A stretch of DNA of 64,000 nt, from positions 46,028 to 110,027 of the forward strand of contig NZ_NOIT01000014.1 of NCBI RefSeq assembly GCF_004136555.1, in the 5' to 3' direction. Positions 16,126 to 25,906 of the stretch are shown here, in pieces (position 1 is the stretch's first letter; every line of letters starts with the position of its first letter). Origin of the DNA: Kocuria carniphila. GTDB taxonomy: Bacteria; Actinomycetota; Actinomycetes; Actinomycetales; Micrococcaceae. Made by a program: the position numbers and the translations under genes. Under the pieces are notes generated by a model. The model was not told the origin of the DNA. It searched no databases and saw only the letters and a list, made by a program, of their open reading frames with translations.

Positions 16126-16138
16126 ATGCGATTCGCAT
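16126..16138. promoter_or_regulatory. Candidate MarR operator palindrome
   Basis: ATGCGATTCGCAT is a perfect inverted repeat of 6-bp arms around one central base, 13 bp upstream of the NTF2-like/MarR operon start. The size and place fit an autoregulatory MarR site. Confidence 0.45.
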
Positions 16139-16418
16139 GCATCTGTACTCGGGCGGCCGCGACATCAACCTCCTGCCCCGCAACAACTAGGTCGCGCGGT
16201 CCCTTCGATCCGGCCTCTCACCTGGCCTTTTACGGGCCTCGACGCGAGCCCAATGGCACGCTGTGGCACGCAGCTGGTGGCACGCTGCCCCCAAATTTCG
16301 GGCTTCGAGCCACCCCGCGCTTGGCTGGAAGGTGCGCTCGTGCCACCCCCGTGCCATACCGAACGGATACTGATGTTCATCTGTGCTCTCCTCTGTCCTT
16401 CGGATGGAGGCACGAAAA
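16139..16418. other. Non-coding stretch with clustered TGGCAC hexamers
   Basis: No gene, RNA or terminal repeat is recognisable between the NTF2-like operon and the nrdF terminator. It contains three direct TGGCAC copies (16254, 16264, 16278) and two inverted copies (16340, 16351). A 17-codon plus-strand frame (16137-16190) looks meaningless. It may be scar sequence from the same rearrangement as the IS region. Confidence 0.5.
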
Positions 16419-16456
16419 GAGGCCCGGACCTGCAGAAACCTGCAGGTCCGGGCCTC
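16419..16456 (-). terminator. Intrinsic terminator of nrdF
   Basis: Perfect 17-bp GC-rich stem (16419-16435 and 16440-16456) with a 4-nt loop, followed on the minus strand by a TTTT run. Confidence 0.88.
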
Positions 16457-16494
16457 CCATCAGCCCTTTCGGGCCTCGAGCAAGCTCTGGGGTC

Positions 16495-17783
<1,289 letters not shown>

Positions 17784-17972
17784 ATGGTGGACATCGGAGG
17801 ACTTGGAGACAAGGCAAAGCAGTTCGCTGAGGACAACCCGGACAAGGTTGACCAGGGCATCGACAAGGCCGGAGACACCGTGGACGACCGCACCGGCGGT
17901 CAGCACGCGGAACACGTCGACAAGGGCCAGGATGCGCTGCGTAACAAGCTCGGCGGCGGCAACGAGCAGTAA
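17784..17972 (+). CDS. MT0933-like antitoxin family protein
   Basis: 62-residue very hydrophilic protein (VDIGGLGDKAKQFAEDNPDKVDQGIDKAGD, then GQHAEHVDKGQDAL) of the MT0933/Rv0909-type family annotated as antitoxin. AAGGAG ends 8 nt before the ATG, so translation should be strong. No toxin gene is adjacent: the next gene on the same strand is over 1.3 kb away beyond a terminator. The related solitary copies found throughout Actinobacteria may be general stress proteins rather than true antitoxins, so the label should be treated with caution. Confidence 0.82.
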   Translation: MVDIGGLGDKAKQFAEDNPDKVDQGIDKAGDTVDDRTGGQHAEHVDKGQDALRNKLGGGNEQ

Positions 17973-17982
17973 CAGCTGATAG

Positions 17983-18020
17983 AACGGCGCCCCTCGGATG
18001 AATTTCCGAGGGGCGCCGTT
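17983..18020. terminator. Bidirectional hairpin terminator
   Basis: Perfect 16-bp stem (17983-17998 and 18005-18020) with a 6-nt loop between the convergent MT0933-like gene and zapE. Confidence 0.82.
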
Positions 18021-18058
18021 TGCTATGCACACGTGCTTGAAAAGAGTCGTTGCGGAAC

Positions 18059-19114
18059 CTAGGCCGCTTCCCCGCCTTCACGAGCGAGCGCGGTCAGACG
18101 CGACACGGCGCGGTAGTACTTCTTCTGGTAGCCGCCGGCCATCATTTCTTCGGTGAAGACCTGGTCGAAGGGCACACCGGTCGAGAGGATCGGCAGATCC
18201 TTGTCGTAGAGGCGGTCTGCCAACACCACGAACCGCAGTGCCACGGCCTGCTGGTCAATCGTGCGCACTCCGCGCCACACGATGGCGTCCAGACCGTCGA
18301 TCAGCGCACGGTAGCGGGACGGGTGCACGCGGGACAGGTGCTCGACCAGCGCGTCGAAATCGTCGATCGCCACGGTCTTGCCCGAGAAGGCTTGCTCGGC
18401 AGCGGCGTCCAGAGCGGCGTCGTCGGCGAGGGGCCTGGGAGCCTCGGGAAGGCCGCGATGGCGGTAGTCCTCGCCGTCGATCCGCACGACGTCGAACTGG
18501 GAGGACAGCACCTGGATCTCGCGCTGGAAGTCCTGGGCCGCGAACCGGCCCTCGCCCAGCGAACCGGGCAGCGTGTTGGAGGTCGCCGCGAGCTTGACGC
18601 CCGCGTCCGCCAGTTCGCGCATGAGGCGGGACATCAGCACGGTGTCCCCGGGATCGTCGAGTTCGAACTCGTCGATGCACACGAGCTTGTAGTCCTTGAG
18701 CGCCTCCACGGTGTGGCGGAAGGTCAGCGCACCCACCAGGTTGGTGTACTCCACGAACGTGCCGAACGCCTTGGGCCCCGGAACCGCGTGCCACAGCGAT
18801 GCCAGGAGGTGGGTCTTGCCCACACCAAAGCCACCGTCCAGGTAAATGCCCTGCGCGGGCGAACCCTTCTGGCCGCCGCCCCCACCGAACAGCTTGGAGA
18901 AGAACCCGTTGCCGGAGGCCTGGCCGCCACCCACGCCTGCAGCGAAGGCCTTGAGCTTCTCGACCGCCTCGGCCTGCGAGGGCTGGGAAGGATCGGGCCG
19001 GTACGTGTCGAAGGAGACCTCTCCGAAGCGCTCGGACGGACGGAAACCGTCCAGCAACTCGTGGCCGGATACGCGCGGATTACGCTCCACGAGGTGTTCA
19101 ATGTGCATGTTCAC
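18059..19114 (-). CDS. zapE: AFG1/ZapE-like P-loop ATPase (cell division protein ZapE family)
   Basis: 351-residue ATPase. Walker A is GGFGVGKT at about 94-101, Walker B is LVCIDEFELDD, and a sensor-like AATSNTLP and arginine-finger region RRYRALID-type follow. In E. coli ZapE associates with the Z ring; mitochondrial AFG1 assists protein turnover; the actinobacterial role is not established. A Gly-rich insert (GVGGGQASGNG to GGGGGQKG, about 60-84) precedes Walker A. The start is GTG at 19112-19114, chosen because GGGAGG lies 8 nt upstream; the ATG two codons later is nearly equivalent. It converges on the MT0933-like gene. Confidence 0.88.
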   Translation of the reverse strand: MNMHIEHLVERNPRVSGHELLDGFRPSERFGEVSFDTYRPDPSQPSQAEAVEKLKAFAAGVGGGQASGNGFFSKLFGGGGGQKGSPAQGIYLDGGFGVGKTHLLASLWHAVPGPKAFGTFVEYTNLVGALTFRHTVEALKDYKLVCIDEFELDDPGDTVLMSRLMRELADAGVKLAATSNTLPGSLGEGRFAAQDFQREIQVLSSQFDVVRIDGEDYRHRGLPEAPRPLADDAALDAAAEQAFSGKTVAIDDFDALVEHLSRVHPSRYRALIDGLDAIVWRGVRTIDQQAVALRFVVLADRLYDKDLPILSTGVPFDQVFTEEMMAGGYQKKYYRAVSRLTALAREGGEAA

Positions 19115-19371
19115 GTAAAGGGCCTCCCTGCCCGCTGCGCCACTCCCCCGCGAATTCACGGGCACCGGGCACCGGACGGCATTGATCGGTACGGATTCTG
19201 AGCAGCCTAACTGCTCCTGCCCCGATGCTACCGGTCAGCCCGTGGTGAACACGCGCGCTGCAGCGCCCGGTTGCGGCTTTCTCGCATGCATTCGCCACCG
19301 CTGGCGCACTACGCTGGAAAACAAGTCCCGCGCGCCGTGACGCGCACGTCTAGACACGAGGAGTACTCCAC

Positions 19372-20280
19372 ATGCCCGTGGAAGCAGAGAACAACCAGGA
19401 TTTCTCCCAGTACGCCCATCCCGAGCGGCTGGTCTCCACCCAGTGGGTGGCCGATAACGTGGGCAAGCCCGGTGTGGTGGTTGTCGAATCGGACGAGGAC
19501 GTTCTGCTGTACGAAACGGGTCACATCCCCGGTTCCGTGAAGGTTGATTGGCACACGGATCTCAATGAGCCGGACACCCGTGACTACGTGGACGGCAAGC
19601 AGTTCGCGGAGCTCATGTCCCGCAAGGGCATTTCCCGCGACGACACCATCGTGGTCTACGGCGACAAGTCCAACTGGTGGGCCGCCTACGCTCTGTGGGT
19701 CTTCACCCTCTTCGGTCACCAGGACGTCCGATTGATGAACGGCGGTCGCGACAAGTGGGTAGCCGAGGGCCGCGAACTCACCACCGATACCACCGAGGTC
19801 ACTCCGACCGACTACCCCGTGGTCGAGCGCGATGACTCCGTGATCCGCGCCTACCGCGAGGACGTCCTGGAGAACCTGGGCACCACGCCGTTGATCGACG
19901 TGCGTTCCCCGCAGGAGTACACCGGCGAGCGCACCCACATGCCCGATTACCCCCAGGAGGGCACGCTGCGCGGCGGTCACATCCCCACCGCAGCGTCCGT
20001 TCCCTGGGCCCGTGCCGCCGCGGAGGACGCCACTTTCAAGTCCCGTGACGAGCTGGACGCGATCTACCGTGAAGAAGTTGGCCTGTCCGACGGTGACGAC
20101 ATCGTCGCCTACTGCCGCATCGGCGAGCGTTCCTCCCACACGTGGTTCGTGCTCACCCACTTGCTGGGCTTCGACAAGGTCCGCAACTACGACGGTTCCT
20201 GGACCGAGTGGGGCAACGCCGTGCGCGTGCCCGTGGCCCAGGGCGAGGCCCGCGGCGAAGCTCCGGAGGGTGTCCGGTGA
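19372..20280 (+). CDS. Sulfurtransferase, tandem rhodanese (thiosulfate / 3-mercaptopyruvate type)
   Basis: 302-residue protein with two rhodanese domains. The N-terminal domain (about 20-135) lacks the catalytic Cys; the C-terminal domain (about 160-295) has [20 protein letters not shown] context in which Cys of YCRIGERS is the persulfide-forming residue. [14 protein letters not shown] and [11 protein letters not shown] are the usual CH2 motifs. GAGGAG precedes the ATG by 8 nt. The sufE gene follows with a GTGA overlap, so the pair probably passes sulfur from thiosulfate or mercaptopyruvate to acceptors. CRIGERS suggests the thiosulfate type more than MST, but this is uncertain. Confidence 0.9.
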   Translation: MPVEAENNQDFSQYAHPERLVSTQWVADNVGKPGVVVVESDEDVLLYETGHIPGSVKVDWHTDLNEPDTRDYVDGKQFAELMSRKGISRDDTIVVYGDKSNWWAAYALWVFTLFGHQDVRLMNGGRDKWVAEGRELTTDTTEVTPTDYPVVERDDSVIRAYREDVLENLGTTPLIDVRSPQEYTGERTHMPDYPQEGTLRGGHIPTAASVPWARAAAEDATFKSRDELDAIYREEVGLSDGDDIVAYCRIGERSSHTWFVLTHLLGFDKVRNYDGSWTEWGNAVRVPVAQGEARGEAPEGVR

Positions 20281-20738
20281 CCACTGACGCATTACCGAAT
20301 CAGATTCAAGAGCTGATCGAGGATTTCGACGCCGTTCCGGAACCTGACAAGCTCCAGCTCCTTCTCGAGTTCTCCCGTTCGCTTCCCGAGCTTCCCGCCC
20401 GGTACGGCGAGCACCCGGAGGACCTCGAGCAGGTGGTCGAGTGCCAGTCCCCGCTGTTCCTGGCCGTTGAGCTCGAAGAGGGTACCCAGGATCCCGGCGT
20501 GAACATCTTCTTCTCCGCGCCGGCGGAGGCTCCGACCACCCGTGGATTCGCGTCCATTCTGTACGAAGGACTGGACGGTCTGCCCGCGTCCACCGTGCTG
20601 GAGATCCCCGATGATCTGCCCGAGCGCTTCGGGCTGACCAAGCTGGTGTCCCCGCTGCGCATGCGGGGGATGTCCGCGATGCTGGGCCGGATCAAGCGCC
20701 AGGTCAAGGAGCAGCAAGCGGCCCGATCGGCCGACTGA
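20277..20738 (+). CDS. sufE: SufE-family sulfur acceptor protein
   Basis: 153-residue SufE fold protein that accepts sulfane sulfur on Cys56 (VVECQSPL) and stimulates a cysteine desulfurase or, here, probably the preceding rhodanese. The motif [25 protein letters not shown] is the SufE C-terminal signature. It starts with GTG overlapping the sulfurtransferase stop (GTGA) and ends 2 bp before ybaK. The rhodanese-SufE pair separate from the suf operon is a recurrent actinobacterial arrangement (recalled, not searched). Confidence 0.9.
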   Translation: MTTDALPNQIQELIEDFDAVPEPDKLQLLLEFSRSLPELPARYGEHPEDLEQVVECQSPLFLAVELEEGTQDPGVNIFFSAPAEAPTTRGFASILYEGLDGLPASTVLEIPDDLPERFGLTKLVSPLRMRGMSAMLGRIKRQVKEQQAARSAD

Positions 20739-20740
20739 GC

Positions 20741-21244
20741 ATGGCACGCAAGCGTTCCGGGGCTCGAGCGTCACACGCCGCCACGGCGGCTCTTGCCGTG
20801 CTCGACGCCGCCGGGGTTGCCTATACTGCGTTGCCTTACCAGCATGATTCGCGCGCGGAATCGTTCGGGCTGGAAGCAGCTCATGCTCTGGGCAAGGATC
20901 CGGCGTGTGTGTTCAAAACCATCATGGTCGTCCACGACAAGTACTGGGCCACGGTCATGGTCCCGGTGAGTTCCACGGTGGATCTGAAGGCAGCCGCACG
21001 AGAACTGGGCTGGAAGAAGGCGAGTCTCGCGGCGGCGTCGGCGGCTCAGACCCGGACCGGCTACGTGGTGGGTGGCATCTCGCCGCTGGGCCAGAAGACT
21101 CCGTCACCCACGCTGCTGGATGAATCCGCGCGGGACCGGCCGACCGTTCTGGTCTCCGGTGGGCAGCGCGGGCTGGACGTCGAGTTGTCCCCCGAGGACC
21201 TGCTCAGGCTGACGGACGGGCGGTACGCACCGCTGGCCGCTTGA
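20741..21244 (+). CDS. ybaK: YbaK/EbsC-type Cys-tRNA(Pro)/Cys-tRNA(Cys) deacylase
   Basis: 167-residue editing hydrolase that removes cysteine from mischarged tRNA(Pro). ALGKDPACVFKTIMV contains the conserved Lys, and GYVVGGISPLGQK carries the GxxSPxG substrate loop. It starts 2 bp after the sufE stop, so translation is probably coupled; linkage of a Cys-editing enzyme with sulfur transfer genes is suggestive but may be positional. Its last 41 bp overlap the 3' end of the convergent hydrolase gene. Confidence 0.92.
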   Translation: MARKRSGARASHAATAALAVLDAAGVAYTALPYQHDSRAESFGLEAAHALGKDPACVFKTIMVVHDKYWATVMVPVSSTVDLKAAARELGWKKASLAAASAAQTRTGYVVGGISPLGQKTPSPTLLDESARDRPTVLVSGGQRGLDVELSPEDLLRLTDGRYAPLAA

Positions 21245-22460
21245 GCTTGGTGGGTAGCCATTCGCGCACGGCACGCTCCCAGCGCTTGCGGTCGATGTTC
21301 CACTCCTTGGTGTGCCGGGCGCCGGCGAAACCCACGAAGTCCACGAACGGGCTGAGCTCGGCCAGGTGCACGGAGCCCTCGACCGGGACCACCTCGTCGT
21401 CGGTGGAGTGCAGGATGAGCGTGGGGGTGGTGATGTCCTCCCAGCGGGACAGCCAATCCAACGCATGCAGGTCGAGGGGTGCCGCGAGACCGGTGATCTT
21501 GGGACCGAGCCGATGCGAGATCAGGTCCGTGGCCATGCGACCGATCCGGCGCGGAATCCGGTGGATCTTGGCCTGGTGCGCCACCAGCTCGAACCAGTCC
21601 ACGACCGGACCGTCCAGCACCACCGCGCGAACCTTGTTGCGATACTGCGTGAGTTCCAGGGTGCGGAGCACGATCGCACCACCCATGGACCAACCGAACA
21701 GCACGATGTCCGTGGCACCTCGGGACAAGGCGTACTCGATGCCCGCCTCGACGTCTTCCCATTCGGTGAAACCCAGGCCGTAACGGTTGTCCTCGGTGGC
21801 GGGGGCCTCCCGATCGTTGCGGTAGGAGACGATCAGACTGTGCAGCCCGAGTTCCTGGGCCACACGGGCACCACGAATGCATTCCATGCGCTGTGCCCCG
21901 CGGCCGTGCACCATGACCGCCCACACTCCGTCGTGCAATGTCCGGTCAGTGTTTCCGTCCGCGGGGATGACCCATGCCGGAGCCGGACCGAGGTCCGTAT
22001 CCACGTCCACCTTTTCGAACGCGAATCCGGCGTCGCCCGGGCGCGCGTAGACCGTCCCGGTCCACCAACCCTTCTTGCCCTCTTCCAACTCACCCCGGTA
22101 GACCCGCTCGACCAACCGGGTGACCGTGCTGTTGTTCTGCCGCACCACGAAACCGATGCGCGCCATGCTCTGGCCCTCGTCGAAGCGCAGGGCGTAGGTT
22201 CCGGCGGCGCGGGTGTCCGTGTTGGCGGGCAGAGTAATGAGCGGCTGACCGGAGTTTGGGTCGTTCTCGAGCTTCAGCACGGTGAGTTTTCCACCGACCT
22301 TGGGAGGCACCACCACTTGGCGTGCGATCAGTGCCGCCAGACCACTGGAGAGGGCGAACGTCGCGGACGCCGCACCGATGCTCGCCGTGGCACCCACGAT
22401 GGCACCGTGTCGCCACGAACGGGCGGGGGCGTCTCCGGCGGGAGTCAGAAGCGAAGCCAT
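21204..22460 (-). CDS. Alpha/beta hydrolase, membrane-anchored
   Basis: 418-residue serine hydrolase. An N-terminal hydrophobic helix (about 20-48) probably anchors it, followed by a beta-rich region of about 120 residues unique to this group. The hydrolase core has VHGRGAQRMECIR (oxyanion region), GWSMGGA with nucleophile Ser at about 258, HSTDDEVVP with the acid Asp, and GARHTKEW with the catalytic His. The ATG start is at 22458-22460. The gene ends within the 3' end of ybaK (41-bp antisense overlap). The substrate is unknown; acyl esters or peptides are possible. Confidence 0.85.
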   Translation of the reverse strand: MASLLTPAGDAPARSWRHGAIVGATASIGAASATFALSSGLAALIARQVVVPPKVGGKLTVLKLENDPNSGQPLITLPANTDTRAAGTYALRFDEGQSMARIGFVVRQNNSTVTRLVERVYRGELEEGKKGWWTGTVYARPGDAGFAFEKVDVDTDLGPAPAWVIPADGNTDRTLHDGVWAVMVHGRGAQRMECIRGARVAQELGLHSLIVSYRNDREAPATEDNRYGLGFTEWEDVEAGIEYALSRGATDIVLFGWSMGGAIVLRTLELTQYRNKVRAVVLDGPVVDWFELVAHQAKIHRIPRRIGRMATDLISHRLGPKITGLAAPLDLHALDWLSRWEDITTPTLILHSTDDEVVPVEGSVHLAELSPFVDFVGFAGARHTKEWNIDRKRWERAVREWLPTKLKRPAVRTARPSA

Positions 22461-22592
22461 GTCGTCATTCTGACATGTTCACCCTGGACGGCACCGGCGG
22501 GCATATTGGAGGACGGTGAAGTGTTGTACCCAGAGGCCTGCTCCATCACGGCCATCACGATCCAAAAACTCGAACTACGATACGGAGAAGCC

Positions 22593-23036
22593 ATGTCTGA
22601 GAACTCCACCAACGAATCGGTCTCCGCACAGTCCGCCGCCCGCACCGACGCACAGTGGCGCGAGATGCTGTCGCCCACCGAGTACCAGGTTCTGCGCCAG
22701 GGCGGTACGGAACGCCCCTTCACCGGCGAATACGTGGACACCGAAACCACCGGTGTCTACGAATGTCGCGCCTGCGGGGCGGAATTGTTCCGTTCGACCA
22801 CCAAGTTCCACTCGAACTGCGGCTGGCCCTCGTTCTTCGAACCGCTGGCCGAGGACCGGGTGCGCTACATCGAAGACACGACCATGGGCATGAAACGCGT
22901 CGAGGTCCGTTGCGCGGCCTGCGACTCCCACATGGGGCACGTTTTCGAGGGCGAAGGCTTCGACACACCCACCGACCTGCGGTACTGCATCAATTCGGTC
23001 TCCATGCGGCTGGTACCGGAGTCGCAGGGCGGCTAG
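22593..23036 (+). CDS. msrB: Peptide-methionine (R)-S-oxide reductase
   Basis: 147-residue repair enzyme reducing methionine-R-sulfoxide in proteins. The structural zinc is bound by CRAC (58-61) and CAAC (107-110); the catalytic Cys is Cys132 (RYCINSVSM), with Cys76 in SNCGWPSF the likely resolving residue. ATG 22593 has GGAG at 22584-22587. It is divergent from the alpha/beta hydrolase gene and precedes DUF3000. It stands without an msrA partner here. Confidence 0.95.
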   Translation: MSENSTNESVSAQSAARTDAQWREMLSPTEYQVLRQGGTERPFTGEYVDTETTGVYECRACGAELFRSTTKFHSNCGWPSFFEPLAEDRVRYIEDTTMGMKRVEVRCAACDSHMGHVFEGEGFDTPTDLRYCINSVSMRLVPESQGG

Positions 23037-23131
23037 CGGTCAACTGAGCTACCGCGCAGTCACCCTTGGCTCGAAGAAGTCGTCAGAGTCGCACACGGCG
23101 TGGCTCCCCTCACCCTCACCGACTCACTGGC

Positions 23132-23144
23132 TAATGTGAGCGTT
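23132..23144 (+). promoter_or_regulatory. Probable leaderless -10 box before DUF3000 gene
   Basis: TAATGT at 23132-23137 is followed by 7 nt and then GTG at 23145. No ribosome site is present. This supports the 23145 start over the upstream GTG at 23100. Confidence 0.45.
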
Positions 23145-23759
23145 GTGAGCGCGGTAAGCGAGCTGAACGGCACCCCGGAGGAATTTCGCACGGCAGTGCG
23201 ATCTCTCGGTCGTGCACGCACCCGCCCTGAGGTTTCCCTGGCCCGCATCGCGCCGCCGAACGGACTGGCACCGCACGCAATCTCCATTGCCGCAGAAGTG
23301 GGCCGAATTCAACGGAGAACCCTCCGCGCAATGCGAAGTCCGGAGCAAACACAGGCGCCCACCACCGGGCGATTCGTCATGTTGTACGACCCCACCCGGC
23401 CCGGGCCGTGGGGCGGGTCCTTCCGAATCGTCAGCTGGTTCCGGGCGCACATGGACCTGGATATCGGACGTGACGAATTACTGACCGATGTCAGCTGGTC
23501 CTGGCTCACCGACGCCCTGGACGGCAGCGGTGCTCACTACATGGCCGAGGGTGGCACGGCCTCGCGCACCATGGAGAAGGGTTTCGGCTCTCTGCGCGAA
23601 AACACCGACAGCGTGGAAATCGAGGTCCGCGCGTCCTGGACTCCGCTCACCGAGTACGAACCGCAGAACTGGGCCGCCGCCCATGTGGAGGCCTGGTCAG
23701 AATTACTGTGCACCGCCACGGGTCTTCCCCCGTACAGCGAAGGCGTGACGTATTTGTAG
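23145..23759 (+). CDS. DUF3000 family protein
   Basis: About 204 residues, actinobacteria-specific DUF3000. The family opening is seen as a short lead, then ELNGTPEEFRTAVRSLGRARTRPEVSLARIAPPNGLAPHA; later FVMLYDPTRPGPWGGSFRIVSWFRA and a conserved WSWLTDAL segment. No catalytic motif is known. The start is uncertain (GTG at 23100, 23136 or 23145); the last fits a leaderless transcript and family N-termini. It precedes the RNase D gene, the same order as Rv2680-Rv2681 in M. tuberculosis (recalled). Confidence 0.85.
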   Translation: MSAVSELNGTPEEFRTAVRSLGRARTRPEVSLARIAPPNGLAPHAISIAAEVGRIQRRTLRAMRSPEQTQAPTTGRFVMLYDPTRPGPWGGSFRIVSWFRAHMDLDIGRDELLTDVSWSWLTDALDGSGAHYMAEGGTASRTMEKGFGSLRENTDSVEIEVRASWTPLTEYEPQNWAAAHVEAWSELLCTATGLPPYSEGVTYL

Positions 23760-23844
23760 TGGATCACACCTACTGACGGGTTCAGTGGCAGTACGGTAGG
23801 TACAACAGTTATCGATCCATTTGTCAGGAATTCTCATAAACACC

Positions 23845-25203
23845 GTGAGTGATCAATCTGCCAGGCCGCCGCGCGAGCCCCAATCCACCGAAGTGGTGGT
23901 CGAGGGGTTCGAGGATTTCCATGTCCCCACAACGGTTCACCTGAACGGGCCCGCCGAGGGTATCCCCCGCGTGGTGGATACGGCACGCGGTCTGGCTCGC
24001 GCAGCAGAACAACTGGCAGAAGCCACCGGCCCCGTGGCGATCGACACGGAACGGGCATCCGGGTTCCGCTTCGGACAACGAGCGTTCCTGGTTCAGATCC
24101 GCCGTGAGGGCGCCGGCACCATTCTGATCGACCCCGAGGCCGTGGGATCGCTGGCCAGCGTGAACGAGGCCCTGAGCGGCGTCGAATGGGTCCTCCACGC
24201 CGCCACGCAGGATATGCCCTGTCTGCGGGATCTGGACATGACTCCCGACATCTTGTTCGACACCGAATTGGGCGGTCGGTTGCTGGGACTACGCAAAGTG
24301 GGCCTGGCCTCGATGACCGAGGAGCTGCTCGGATTCACACTCTCCAAGGAACACTCGGCCGTGGACTGGTCCAAGCGGCCACTCCCCCAGGATTGGCTCA
24401 ATTACGCTGCACTCGACGTCGAGGTCCTGGTTCAGCTGCGCTGGGCCACCGAGGAGCGGCTCGTCGAAGCCGGCAAACTCGACTGGGCCCGGCAGGAATT
24501 CGAGGCGGTGCGCACCGCGCCAACTCCCCCGCCGCGGAAGGATCCGTGGCGCCGCACTCACGGGATCGGCAACCTCCGTGGCCGTCGCAAGCTCACCGCC
24601 GTGCGCAACCTGTGGACCGCTCGCGAGAACCTGGCCAAGCACAAGGACCTCTCCCCCAGCAGGCTACTGCCCGACTCGGCCATCATTGCCGCCGCGAACG
24701 CCATGCCGCGCACGGTGCCGCAATTGCTCGCGACCCCCGGGTTCCACGGCCGCTCCGCTTCCCGTGAGGCCCCCCGCTGGTTGACGGCGGTCCAGGAGGC
24801 GCGGCTGACGGAAGATCCCGTACCCCACAACGTTCCCTCGGACGCACTTCCGCCGGTCAAGGGCTGGGACACCAAGCGACCGGAGGCCGCCGCGAGGCTC
24901 AAGGCCATCAAACCCGCCGTGGCGGAACACGCGGAAACCGTGGGCATGCCCACCGAAAACTTGGTCACGCCCGAGTTGCTCCGTCGGTTCTGCTGGCAGC
25001 CGCCCCGCTCCACCTCGGACGACGCCGTGGCGCAGCGCCTCACAGAGCTAGGCGTCCGGCAATGGCAGGTCGAGCAGGTCACTCCGGTCATCGGCCGCAC
25101 GTGGCGTGAACTGCGAGCCCAGCGTCGCGCGGAGAAACACGCGGACGACTCCCCTTCGGGTACAGAGCCCGACACGAGTACCGGGACATCCGAACAGCAA
25201 TAG
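23845..25203 (+). CDS. Ribonuclease D-like 3'-5' exonuclease with HRDC domain
   Basis: About 452 residues. The DEDD exonuclease domain shows Exo I (VAIDTERASGFRFGQRAFLVQI), Exo II (WVLHAATQDMPCL) and Exo III (WLNYAALDVEVLVQL, with the YxxxD pattern); an HRDC nucleic-acid-binding domain follows at about 215-300 and a C-terminal HRDC-like domain at about 340-430. It probably trims structured RNA or tRNA 3' ends. I chose the GTG at 23845; a TTG at 23821 is in frame. It converges on a YtxH-like gene across a strong terminator. Confidence 0.9.
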   Translation: MSDQSARPPREPQSTEVVVEGFEDFHVPTTVHLNGPAEGIPRVVDTARGLARAAEQLAEATGPVAIDTERASGFRFGQRAFLVQIRREGAGTILIDPEAVGSLASVNEALSGVEWVLHAATQDMPCLRDLDMTPDILFDTELGGRLLGLRKVGLASMTEELLGFTLSKEHSAVDWSKRPLPQDWLNYAALDVEVLVQLRWATEERLVEAGKLDWARQEFEAVRTAPTPPPRKDPWRRTHGIGNLRGRRKLTAVRNLWTARENLAKHKDLSPSRLLPDSAIIAAANAMPRTVPQLLATPGFHGRSASREAPRWLTAVQEARLTEDPVPHNVPSDALPPVKGWDTKRPEAAARLKAIKPAVAEHAETVGMPTENLVTPELLRRFCWQPPRSTSDDAVAQRLTELGVRQWQVEQVTPVIGRTWRELRAQRRAEKHADDSPSGTEPDTSTGTSEQQ

Positions 25204-25268
25204 ACACCGCCGCGCTAGGACCAGGCGGGTCTGAACAAGGTCTGCACACCAGATCACCCGCAGATGAC

Positions 25269-25302
25269 AGTGGCCGCGCATCCCGGGGGATGCGCGGCCA
25301 CT
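25269..25302. terminator. Bidirectional hairpin terminator
   Basis: Perfect 16-bp stem (25269-25284 and 25287-25302) with an unusually tight loop, between the convergent RNase D and YtxH-like genes. Confidence 0.8.
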
Positions 25303-25321
25303 CGTCTGTGACGGACAGACG

Positions 25322-25732
25322 TCAGTTCTTCATGTCGTCCTTGGTGGGAGCCGGCTCTGCGGCGTCCATGTCCACGTCCTTCTCGGTGGTCACGGGCTTG
25401 GGGAGATCAGCATCGGAAGAGTTGGAACCGACCTTGGCCTTCACCGATGCGGCACCACCCTGAGCCTTGTCCTTGACGGCCGAAGCGCCTTCCTGAGCCT
25501 TGGAGGACACAGTGCCGGCTGCCTTCTGCGCGGTCTCGGCGAGCTTACCGCCCACCACGGGAACCTCGGCCTTGACCCAGTCGGTACCTTCAGCGACCTT
25601 GTCCTGGACCTTGGGGTCGTTCCAGGTGTTGATGGCGCTCTCGCGCAGGGACTCGTAGCTCTTACGGCCCGAGGCGGAACCCACGACAAAACCAACACCG
25701 AAACCGGCGACAAAAGCGAGACGCTTGATCAT
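25322..25732 (-). CDS. YtxH-like general stress / membrane-anchored protein
   Basis: 136 residues. A single N-terminal membrane segment with Gly zipper (IKRLAFVAGFGVGFVVGSASGRKSY) is followed by an amphipathic Ala/Lys/Val-rich helical region (KLAETAQKAAGTVSSKAQEGASAVKDKAQGG), much like YtxH and late-embryogenesis-type proteins, and an acidic tail. The ATG at 25730-25732 is preceded by AAGGAATC; an in-frame ATG five codons upstream is also possible. The function is unknown; stress protection or envelope scaffolding is a guess. Confidence 0.78.
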   Translation of the reverse strand: MIKRLAFVAGFGVGFVVGSASGRKSYESLRESAINTWNDPKVQDKVAEGTDWVKAEVPVVGGKLAETAQKAAGTVSSKAQEGASAVKDKAQGGAASVKAKVGSNSSDADLPKPVTTEKDVDMDAAEPAPTKDDMKN

Positions 25733-25870
25733 CTTGATTCCTTTCATTCCTTCGAGGCAGCCATCATGGCGCCCCTTGGCTAATACACATCCTACTGATC
25801 TTTGCCGTGGCCCTCAGGGTTGACGCACGGGCTCTCGGCCAGTCGCACCAAATTGCCAGGGTCGAAATCC

Positions 25871-25876
25871 TAGACT
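25871..25876 (+). promoter_or_regulatory. Candidate -10 box of the Rieske protein gene
   Basis: TAGACT lies about 30 nt before the TTG start, leaving a short leader with the GAGAGG ribosome site. No good -35 was found. Confidence 0.35.
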
Positions 25877-25906
25877 GATGGCAACCACACCGTAGAGAGG
25901 GTCCCC

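Noticed and set aside
16137..16190. 17-codon plus-strand frame at the end of the accessory patch
   Set aside because: Too short, no ribosome site and no family resemblance.
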